Below are positions 1-5,731 of a stretch of DNA of 13,280 nt, one piece after another (positions within the stretch are counted from its first letter, which is position 1; each line of letters opens with the position of its first letter). The DNA lies in NCBI GenBank assembly GCA_017618495.1, contig JAFZUD010000169.1, forward strand, positions 1 through 13,280, in the 5' to 3' direction. The notes below the pieces were generated by a model. It ran no database searches and was not told the DNA's origin. It was given only the letters and a program-made list of their open reading frames with translations. Origin of the DNA: Bacilli bacterium. GTDB taxonomy: Bacteria; Bacillota_I; Bacilli_A; RFN20; CAG-826. Both the position numbers and the translations under genes were made by a program.

Positions 1-1
1 A

Positions 2-718
2 CAAGTTAGGCCCGTCCCAATCGCCGCGGAGATGGAATGCGTCATCTCAAAAAGCGAAATTGAGGAGCTTTCTGCTGGGGATATTCAGAAAATAATCAGG
101 AATTGCTTCAATTTCGACGAAGAAGAATATCAATTACAAAACCACATCAAAATCGATTATCCGAATAGAGCGGTCGGGCTTGAGAGGGTCCTTTATCAGT
201 GCCCCCACTGCGGAAAAGAATTTGAGATGTCTTCAAATGGTGACACCATCAAATGTGATTCATGTGGGATTGAATACCGTTTGAATGAAGACGGGACTTT
301 GTCGTGCCTCAATGGAGAGTCCAAATTCACCAAAGTCAGTCAGTGGTTCGATTGGGAAAAAGAAAACGTCGCCAAAGAGGTCAAAGAAGGAAAATACCAT
401 TTCGAAGGCGATGTCAGGATGGAGAAGATGGAAGGCGTCAAAGTGGGATTCGTTCCTCTAGAAGGCAACCACCACCTCACCCACGATATCGATAACGGAA
501 TCATCGTCAAAGGGCCAGAGGGCATTGTCTTCCATCGAGAACCGCTTCAGAGCTTTGGCCTCCATATCGATTACGATTATCACCAAAAGGGAGCGACGAT
601 TGACCTCTCATCCCCTGACGAAACTTATTTCGCCTATCTTCTAAACAAAGAAAAATGGCTGACCAAGATTAGATTCGCGGTCGAAGCCATATACGATCTT
701 AAGAAAGAAGAAAAATAA
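2..718 (+). CDS. C-terminal part of a probable PlsC-type lysophospholipid acyltransferase with zinc-ribbon tail (5' end outside window)
   Basis: The reading frame is open to the left edge, so the ATG at 32 is probably internal and the gene starts outside the window. What is visible is a tail domain with a zinc ribbon made of two CxxC pairs (CPHC near 200-211 and CDSC near 256-267), followed by a conserved-looking stretch (VSQWFDWEKE) and a beta-rich end. I recall this arrangement as the C-terminal extension of a Firmicutes family annotated as 1-acyl-glycerol-3-phosphate acyltransferase, in which the catalytic HxxxxD half lies upstream; that half is not visible here. If so, the protein acylates lysophosphatidic acid at the membrane in phospholipid synthesis. 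The zinc ribbon is direct evidence; the acyltransferase name rests on remembered family similarity. It ends in a palindromic terminator shared with the converging gene. Confidence 0.6.
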   Translation, partial: QVRPVPIAAEMECVISKSEIEELSAGDIQKIIRNCFNFDEEEYQLQNHIKIDYPNRAVGLERVLYQCPHCGKEFEMSSNGDTIKCDSCGIEYRLNEDGTLSCLNGESKFTKVSQWFDWEKENVAKEVKEGKYHFEGDVRMEKMEGVKVGFVPLEGNHHLTHDIDNGIIVKGPEGIVFHREPLQSFGLHIDYDYHQKGATIDLSSPDETYFAYLLNKEKWLTKIRFAVEAIYDLKKEEK

Positions 719-742
719 AAGACCGGAATATTCCGGTCTTTT
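717..742. terminator. Bidirectional rho-independent terminator
   Basis: This is a perfect palindrome, AAAAGACCGGAAT followed by its exact reverse complement, which gives a GC-containing hairpin flanked by A runs on one side and T runs on the other. It overlaps the last base of the upstream TAA stop and sits 2 bases before the end of the converging CPBP gene, so it can end transcription in both directions. Confidence 0.9.
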
Positions 743-744
743 TC

Positions 745-1380
745 TTAAACAATGAGCACCCTGACAACGATGTTCAGGAAATCATATAGTCCGTGCGCTG
801 TCGCAACACCAAGGAACTTGCAATCCTTGAGGAAGTACTTCGCGAAACCAAAGACCAAACCGATTCCAAAGGTAAAGAGAACTTGGAGCAAAGAGCCATT
901 GATGATGTGCCATAAACCAAAGAGGAAAGCGGCGATTATGACAGCGATCCACTTATGGGATTTGAAGAAAGAGATGAATGTCTCTTGGACATAGACCCTG
1001 AAGACAAGCTCTTCGACAGGACCGACCGCCAAGAAGAAGAATAGGAAATTTGAAATGAGGATGTCTGGAGTTGGGTCGAGATGACTTCCGACAATCGAAG
1101 ATCCAAATAGAGCGGGTATAACGGCAATAAATAATGAGAGGGCAATGGCCATCACTAACCCGATCAGGTAGGATTTCCAATTTCTGAAATCTAGACCTAT
1201 CTCTACCCCAGTCAGTTTGATCGCGACTAAAGCGACCGCACCGATAAGGTAGTAAACGAAGAACTTCGCTATGAAAAGGATGAGAGAGTCAGTGATGAAT
1301 AAGCCAAGGAATCCCGCTCCAAAAGTGATTAAGCAGATAACCACAAGGCTAACTATCAGAGTGATGACTTTCTTTCCCAT
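745..1380 (-). CDS. CPBP-family (CAAX-like) intramembrane metalloprotease
   Basis: A 211-residue, very hydrophobic protein with several predicted membrane helices and the three CPBP (Abi/Rce1-like) motifs: EELVFR (EExxxR) at 123-128, FGLWH (FxxxH) at 154-158, and HGLYDFLN with His196 near the C-terminus. These are the metal-binding and catalytic positions of the Rce1-type intramembrane proteases. Substrates of bacterial members are mostly unknown. The related PrsW proteins of Bacillus and Clostridioides cut anti-sigma factors, which is relevant because this gene lies 60 bases downstream of an ECF sigma/membrane-serpin pair on the same strand. No strong ribosome site or separate promoter is visible before the ATG, so transcription from the upstream genes is likely but not proven. 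The role as anti-sigma protease is inference from position. Confidence 0.85.
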   Translation of the reverse strand: MGKKVITLIVSLVVICLITFGAGFLGLFITDSLILFIAKFFVYYLIGAVALVAIKLTGVEIGLDFRNWKSYLIGLVMAIALSLFIAVIPALFGSSIVGSHLDPTPDILISNFLFFFLAVGPVEELVFRVYVQETFISFFKSHKWIAVIIAAFLFGLWHIINGSLLQVLFTFGIGLVFGFAKYFLKDCKFLGVATAHGLYDFLNIVVRVLIV

Positions 1381-1397
1381 ATAGGTCTATTAAACCA

Positions 1398-1445
1398 CTT
1401 CAGGCATCCTCAAAACCAGAGTTCCTGAAGAATTGAATTCTCAGG
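1398..1445 (-). other. Mutually exclusive inverted repeats between serpin-like and CPBP genes
   Basis: Three related arms lie in the 60-base gap: CTTCAGG (1398-1404), CCTGAAG (1424-1430) and CTCAGG (1440-1445, overlapping the serpin-like stop codon). The middle arm can pair with either neighbour, giving a hairpin with a 19-base loop or a tight hairpin near the stop. No T tract follows, so it is not a typical terminator. It could modulate read-through, stabilise the mRNA end or mask the start of the CPBP gene, or be chance. Confidence 0.35.
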
Positions 1446-3090
1446 AAGCTTGGTAAGCCGGGTAAGCGGGATCAACGACCTCGCCGATGACAACCGGAAC
1501 GGTTAGGTTATTGCCAGCGACCGTGACGTCTTTCCTCGTCTCAAAGATAAATGGGTGATCAACATCCAAAGTGAAGTCTGGGCCCCCTGGTGCCGCCGTA
1601 TCGCCGGTAGCTATCGTCACTGAAGCGGAATAGAAACCACGGTAATCAAAACTCATGGTTGAGAATTGATAGATGCCAGAGAGGAATAAAGAATCATTGA
1701 GGAGTCTAGAACCCATTCCATCCGATGTGATGACAGGAAGAATCTCTTGCAATGGTCCCTCTTTGAGCTCGATTTCGTTGTCCATCTTGAAATATGGGGC
1801 GTTCACTTCAACCCTATACCAAGAGTATTCTCTGCCATCTTGGCCAGTTACCGTCTCTGCCACATAATTCCGATTCAGAACTTTATCCAAAATGGTGCTA
1901 GGCATCGCCGTTTGACTATCAGGGAGATAGAAATAAATGCTGCTTTGCCACATATCGATGGCCGCGGCATGGAAGCCATCACCGGTGTAATATTGGCCAC
2001 TATAGTCAAGATAGTCGATATAATTGACCGATTTGCTCATTCCGTTGAAGGTGTAATTCTTTAAGTGTGTTCCACTCTCGTATTGATTTTGGTAGATCTC
2101 CGTATCTCTTAAGAGGTCCATGAAGTAGAAAGCGGACATGACAGCCATAGCAGGAGGATTATCATCCCTATCAAGTTTGACCTCTGGGGAAGGGAATCCC
2201 TGAGGAGCATTATCTTTGAGATATTTGTTCGCTTTGGCGTCTTTGAAGGCTTCGTTGATTAAAGAAACGTCATACACGCCAGCCAAATCTTCATAAAGAT
2301 CTTCGTCTTTCTCCTCGCCCTCAAGCAATCCGATTTGATCTGGATCGACCCAAATGGAGTTGAGGTTATAGCCTCCTACGTATTTGTCTTGACTACTCTT
2401 CGAGAGGGTTCCAAGAGTTGAGATAATCTCTCTTGAAGCGGTCTTGAGCTCTTCGGTTGAAGAAAGTCCTAAGTAAGAGAGGACGTCATTGCAAGCGGCT
2501 GGGCTAGAGATGATGCCAGAGATCGCAAAGCAAAGGTAGGCATCAGGGATTGAGACACCAAGGCTCTTTTCTCCGTTAGCATTGCCAAGCTGAATCATGA
2601 GCTTTGCGAACTTTTTAGCAAAAGCGGTGTACGAGTTGTATGTCGTTTGAGACATCGTTAGGTTTCGGGTTGCGCTATATTTGTTGACCGTCGCTGGAGC
2701 GAGCATGCTGTAGTTCTCATAAGGGATGTTTGGATCGCTTCGGGCGGGCGCGCTATCCTCAGTTTGGCCTTTAAGCTCGCTATCGTCTCCGCCCATTGGT
2801 TCGTGGTTGTGGCTTCCTCCCTTTTCTTTAGAATTGTTAGCTACAGTGGGACTTCCCCCGTCTATAGGTCCTACAGCGTTGTTCCTATTTGCCGTTGGGA
2901 GGACGATGGCTAAAGTAAGGCTGCAGGCAAGGGCCACGCTGCTAAATGGGATAGCCCATTTCGCCCAAAGAGGGAAACGGCTCTCTTTCTTCTCGACGAT
3001 ATGTTCTTTTTCGTATGGATTCTTAACGATGGCATCCAGATTCTTGTCAATCTGCTGGATGCGCTTTTTCATTCTTTTGTCTAAGCCCAT
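1441..3090 (-). CDS. Membrane-anchored serpin-like protein in the anti-sigma-factor position
   Basis: A 549-residue protein with about 43 charged cytosolic residues, one membrane helix at about 44-64 (from WAKWAIPF), a polar Gly/Ser/Asp-rich linker at 67-125, and a long outer domain at about 140-545. That domain follows the serpin pattern in order: NSIWVD (244-249), MSAFYFMDLL (318-327, the usual xNAIYFKGxW position), IYFYLP (385-390), VEVNAPYFKM (427-436, the V.LPKFK position), a reactive-loop segment starting near Gly485, DHPFIF (511-516) and VVIGEVVDP (533-541, the usual LFxGxVxxP end). The loop from Gly485 to DHPF is close in length to that of alpha-1-antitrypsin. The hinge is unusual, with Phe486-Tyr487 where inhibitory serpins usually have Thr-Glu. 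The start is supported by AAAGGAG six bases before the ATG and overlaps the end of the sigma gene by 10 bases. No zinc-finger anti-sigma motif is visible in the tail. Protease inhibition or protease sensing is inferred. Confidence 0.75.
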   Translation of the reverse strand: MGLDKRMKKRIQQIDKNLDAIVKNPYEKEHIVEKKESRFPLWAKWAIPFSSVALACSLTLAIVLPTANRNNAVGPIDGGSPTVANNSKEKGGSHNHEPMGGDDSELKGQTEDSAPARSDPNIPYENYSMLAPATVNKYSATRNLTMSQTTYNSYTAFAKKFAKLMIQLGNANGEKSLGVSIPDAYLCFAISGIISSPAACNDVLSYLGLSSTEELKTASREIISTLGTLSKSSQDKYVGGYNLNSIWVDPDQIGLLEGEEKDEDLYEDLAGVYDVSLINEAFKDAKANKYLKDNAPQGFPSPEVKLDRDDNPPAMAVMSAFYFMDLLRDTEIYQNQYESGTHLKNYTFNGMSKSVNYIDYLDYSGQYYTGDGFHAAAIDMWQSSIYFYLPDSQTAMPSTILDKVLNRNYVAETVTGQDGREYSWYRVEVNAPYFKMDNEIELKEGPLQEILPVITSDGMGSRLLNDSLFLSGIYQFSTMSFDYRGFYSASVTIATGDTAAPGGPDFTLDVDHPFIFETRKDVTVAGNNLTVPVVIGEVVDPAYPAYQAS

Positions 3091-3584
3091 AAAAGCTCCT
3101 TTCGTAACTTCTCTTTCGCGTTTGCGTAGATCCTTCTGGCTGAGGACTCAGGGATGCCGGTCTCCTCGACGATCTCCTCCCAGGAATAGGAATGGATGGC
3201 GCGTAAGTAAACGATGATCGTCTCTTTGTTCGATAAGAGAGGCTCGATCATGTTGAGGACAGGATTGCTTCTTTCTTCATCACCGTAGATCTCTTCGATG
3301 AGGTCGCTCGATGGAAGGGTCCTGTTCTTCTTGGTGAAGTCGATGGCCTTGTTCTTCGCGATGGCGCACAAGAACGACTTGATCTTGCTTGGATCTTTAA
3401 GCTGCTCTCGGTGCTCAACCGCTTTGAGGAAGGACTCACTCAGAACGTCGTCGCAATCATCTTGATTCTTGACATAGGCGGCGATGACAAAATACATGAG
3501 ATTCTTGTACTCAATGTATACTTGTTCGATGGCTTCCTGTTTGCCGGCAATGAAGCCTAACGCCGTACGTTTTGAGATTGCCAT
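3081..3584 (-). CDS. ECF-type RNA polymerase sigma factor
   Basis: A 167-residue protein with the two-domain layout of extracytoplasmic-function sigma factors. Region 2 lies at about 17-88, with the acidic helix around QDDCDDVLSESFLKAVEH and the SFLCAIAKNKAIDF segment that normally contacts the -10 element. Region 4 lies at about 118-163, a helix-turn-helix around SWEEIVEETGIPESSARRIY that would read the -35. It directs RNA polymerase to a dedicated promoter set. The ATG has GAGAGG a few bases upstream. An ECF-like promoter lies immediately before it (3600-3631), matching those before two nearby lipoprotein genes, which suggests positive autoregulation. The next gene overlaps it by 10 bases and encodes the likely membrane-bound regulator. 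The family is clear; the target genes are inferred from the shared promoter motif. Confidence 0.92.
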   Translation of the reverse strand: MAISKRTALGFIAGKQEAIEQVYIEYKNLMYFVIAAYVKNQDDCDDVLSESFLKAVEHREQLKDPSKIKSFLCAIAKNKAIDFTKKNRTLPSSDLIEEIYGDEERSNPVLNMIEPLLSNKETIIVYLRAIHSYSWEEIVEETGIPESSARRIYANAKEKLRKELLWA

Positions 3585-3599
3585 TCTTTCCCTCTCAAC

Positions 3600-3631
3600 T
3601 ATAAGACTTCAAAAGAGTGAGAAAACGCTCA
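3600..3631 (-). promoter_or_regulatory. Putative ECF sigma promoter of the sigma/serpin-like operon
   Basis: Read on the minus strand: -35 element TGAGCG (3626-3631), 18-base spacer, -10 element GTCTTATA (3600-3607). The -10 ends 15 bases before the ATG of the sigma gene, so the leader would be very short. The same elements with the same 18-base spacing occur before lipoproteins A and B. GTC in the -10 and a GAAC/GAGC-type -35 are typical of ECF promoters. The assignment to this particular sigma factor is inferred. Confidence 0.7.
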
Positions 3632-3660
3632 AAAAAATGAAATCGCATATCAAGGATATG

Positions 3661-3687
3661 AAAAAGAGGGCTGACATTTCAACCCTC
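3661..3687 (-). terminator. Rho-independent terminator after lipoprotein A
   Basis: On the minus strand a 9-base-pair stem (GAGGGTTGA pairing with TCAGCCCTC, one G-U pair) encloses a 4-base loop and is followed by TTTTT. It lies between the lipoprotein A stop and the ECF promoter of the sigma gene, so the lipoprotein cluster and the sigma/serpin operon are separate transcription units. Confidence 0.85.
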
Positions 3688-3713
3688 CTTTTCCCGTTTA
3701 GCGGACCACTACG

Positions 3714-4601
3714 CTAACGGTAAAGCACTTCGTAATCAGGTAAAGCTTTCCATTCTTCGGAGTTTAGAATGGTATCTCTGATTTCGAAGACGATCTCCAA
3801 AAACTCTTTGGCGCTCCAAGACAAGCCTTCAGGATAACCCTCGATGATTGGGCAATTCTTAGCATCGATTGTTTTGTCATCGATCGTCAGCCTGTAATTC
3901 GTCGTTGGATTTGTTGATATCGAAACGCCCTCATAGGCATTGTAATCGCTCGGATAAGAGTAAAGAGGTAAGCTCTTTGCTTTTTCGTAGAGGGATTCAA
4001 GACTTGGGTATTCAAAGGTCGTCACGTATTCTTCAGGACTTCTTTCGATCACCTTATTTGTCTTGACGAGGGTACCACTATCGCTATCGTATGAGGAATC
4101 GAAGCCAGTGCCCCAGGTCAATGAGAAGGTGAATTTCTCAAGAGGGACGGCAAGACGGCCATAACGCCTCAACCCAAGCTTTTCGGCTTTATTGGCAGCC
4201 GACCTAATTTCTTCCTCGGAAATCTTGCCATTTTCGTAAGCTTCCTGGATTCCATATGCCCCTTCGCCTTCAACCCAAACGGCTAGGCTATAGGAGCCAT
4301 CCCACCCATCACATACGTAGATGTCCGCAACATAAAAGTTTGTGACAACCTGAGCGAATCCAATACCATCTTCATGGAATCTCACCAATAAGACGTGCGT
4401 TTTTTCACGGAAAAGACCTAAGTAACTCTGAATGTAATAAGCATCAGGATTTTTCTTGCTATAAGCCTTACAGAAAGCTTCGACCTGAGTGGCCGTTAGA
4501 TAAGTGCCATAAGCCTCATATTTACGAGACCTCAAAGAAGTACAAGACGAAAGAATCGCACAGGCGAATAAAGTGGCTAATAGGAATTTTCTCTTTTTCA
4601 T
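3714..4601 (-). CDS. Lipoprotein A of a three-member paralogous family, function unknown
   Basis: A 295-residue protein starting MKKRKFLLAT, with a lipoprotein signal peptide and lipobox LSSC at 17-20, so it is probably anchored to the outer face of the membrane. The start at 4601 has GGTGAGGAG about 9 bases upstream; an upstream in-frame codon at 4652 would place that site inside the gene. It shares an ordered set of motifs with lipoproteins B and C: YEAYGTYLTATQVEAFCKAY near the N-terminus, YICDG-like and WVEGEGAY in the middle, FSLTWG and DSDSGT, LYSYPSDYN, and a C-terminal FEIRDTI..SEEW helix. I do not recognise a named domain. An ECF-like promoter precedes it (4620-4651) and a terminator follows. 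This copy is the most diverged of the three in the WVEGEGSFDL region. Confidence 0.85.
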   Translation of the reverse strand: MKKRKFLLATLFACAILSSCTSLRSRKYEAYGTYLTATQVEAFCKAYSKKNPDAYYIQSYLGLFREKTHVLLVRFHEDGIGFAQVVTNFYVADIYVCDGWDGSYSLAVWVEGEGAYGIQEAYENGKISEEEIRSAANKAEKLGLRRYGRLAVPLEKFTFSLTWGTGFDSSYDSDSGTLVKTNKVIERSPEEYVTTFEYPSLESLYEKAKSLPLYSYPSDYNAYEGVSISTNPTTNYRLTIDDKTIDAKNCPIIEGYPEGLSWSAKEFLEIVFEIRDTILNSEEWKALPDYEVLYR

Positions 4602-4619
4602 GGTTCTTGTCTCCTCACC

Positions 4620-4651
4620 TATAAGACAATTGAGATTGCCAAAACCGCTCA
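4620..4651 (-). promoter_or_regulatory. Putative ECF sigma promoter of lipoprotein A
   Basis: On the minus strand: TGAGCG (4646-4651), 18-base spacer, GTCTTATA (4620-4627), then GGTGAGGAG and the ATG at 4601. The 21 bases at 4649-4669, just upstream of and overlapping the -35, are identical to the block before lipoprotein B, while the spacer differs. That points to selection on the promoter elements. It lies directly after the lipoprotein B stop at 4673, with no terminator between, so A may also be transcribed by read-through from B. Confidence 0.7.
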
Positions 4652-4672
4652 AAAATCTTTAGCAAATCCCAA

Positions 4673-5620
4673 TTATTCATAGAGGACCATGTCATCTTCC
4701 GGGATGGTGATGGTTCCCCACGCATCAGAGCCTTCGATCGTTGTCTTGATCTCGTAGACGAGTTCCAAAAGCTTCTTACACTGAGGAAGATAGTCATCGA
4801 AATTCCCGTTAAGGGTAAGGCCCTCTAACATGATGCTCATATCCCCAACAGCCAATTCGCAATAGTAGACAGGATTTTGGAAACAAATCCTCCCATCCCA
4901 TCTCTGGTAAGGGTTGAACCTCGAAGGATATGAACCCATATCCAAAGCCTTAATCTTCTCAAACAAACCTTCTATATTTGGGTAATAGAAAGTGGCGTTA
5001 TAGACGTGTTCTCTCCCGCGTCTCTCAATGGTTCCGCTGTCGCTCTGATAATGGTTATCAGGGCCACATCCCCAATCAAAGGTGAAGCAGAAATCATCTA
5101 GCTCAATGTCGAGAGTTTTGTTCTCACGGATGTGTAAGCGGTTCGCCTCCTCCACGATCGATCTCATGTTCTCATCAGTGATGGTGCCGTTAATATAAAG
5201 ATCCGTTAGGTCGAACGACCCTTCCCCTTCAACCCAAGCGTTCAAATAATATGACGGGTTTGGGAAGTCGCAAATGTAATAGCCACAGCAAGAGGCGATG
5301 GTTTCGACTGCTAGGTAATTCTCATCCAGACCCTCTGCGTCGTATCTCAAAATATTGACATGGACCTTGCCGAAAACGCCTAGTTCGCCATATTCCAGAT
5401 AGACTCGTCCAGGATCGGACCAATCGCCGCGTCTTTTGGCGAAAGTCTTGCAAATCTCCTTGACCTGAGCCGCGCTATAAGGACCAAAAGCCTCATAGAC
5501 GCGTGAGGCGGAATCCCCTAAGGATTGATTTGGTCCATCGCATGGGCCAATAACTACGCCAGAGCATGAGCCCAAAGCAAGCGCGAACATAGTGGCTAAT
5601 AGGAATCTTCTCTTTTTCAT
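4673..5620 (-). CDS. Lipoprotein B of the same paralogous family, function unknown
   Basis: A 315-residue protein starting MKKRRFLLAT with lipobox LGSC at 16-19, predicted to be a surface lipoprotein. The start at 5620 is chosen because TGAGGAG sits about 10 bases upstream, at the same place as in lipoprotein A; an in-frame codon at 5671 lies upstream of the promoter. Family motifs in order are YEAFGPYSAAQVKEICKTFA, LGVFGKVHVNILRYD, YICDFP, WVEGEGSFDL, FCFTFDWG, SDSGTIERRG, SYPSRFNPYQ and LVYEIKTTIEGSDAW. It is closest to lipoprotein C in these blocks but shares its promoter, leader and first ~25 bases of coding sequence with lipoprotein A (46 of 47 bases identical across leader and signal-peptide DNA). 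I recognise no known domain. Confidence 0.85.
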   Translation of the reverse strand: MKKRRFLLATMFALALGSCSGVVIGPCDGPNQSLGDSASRVYEAFGPYSAAQVKEICKTFAKRRGDWSDPGRVYLEYGELGVFGKVHVNILRYDAEGLDENYLAVETIASCCGYYICDFPNPSYYLNAWVEGEGSFDLTDLYINGTITDENMRSIVEEANRLHIRENKTLDIELDDFCFTFDWGCGPDNHYQSDSGTIERRGREHVYNATFYYPNIEGLFEKIKALDMGSYPSRFNPYQRWDGRICFQNPVYYCELAVGDMSIMLEGLTLNGNFDDYLPQCKKLLELVYEIKTTIEGSDAWGTITIPEDDMVLYE

Positions 5621-5638
5621 GGTTCTTGTCTCCTCACT

Positions 5639-5670
5639 AATAAGACTTCCGAAAAGTGGAAAAACGTTCA
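5639..5670 (-). promoter_or_regulatory. Putative ECF sigma promoter of lipoprotein B
   Basis: On the minus strand: TGAACG (5665-5670, containing the GAAC typical of ECF -35 elements), 18-base spacer, GTCTTATT (5639-5646), then TGAGGAG and the ATG at 5620. It is the closest of the three sites to the general ECF consensus. The upstream block 5668-5688 is identical to that before lipoprotein A. Confidence 0.7.
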
Positions 5671-5699
5671 AAAATCTTTAGCAAATCCTTCTTGTTTTC

Positions 5700-5721
5700 A
5701 AAAGGGAGGCTTCTGTCTCCC
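5700..5721 (-). terminator. Probable terminator after lipoprotein C
   Basis: On the minus strand GGGAG and CTCCC form a short GC-rich stem around an 8-base loop, followed by TTTT. It begins 10 bases after the lipoprotein C stop. The stem is only 5 base pairs, so termination may be partial. Confidence 0.6.
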
Positions 5722-5731
5722 ATGAATATGA

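Noticed and set aside
1441..3090. Reading the ALAC segment (about 53-56) of the serpin-like protein as a lipobox
   Set aside because: It lies inside a membrane helix preceded by 43 charged residues, which is far too long for a lipoprotein signal peptide. The gene overlap with the sigma factor fits a membrane-anchored regulator better.
4602..4652. N-terminal extension of lipoprotein A to an in-frame codon at 4652 (and likewise of lipoprotein B to 5671)
   Set aside because: The extension would run through the ribosome site and the ECF-like promoter and put 17 residues in front of a clean lipoprotein signal peptide. The downstream MKKR starts have good ribosome sites.
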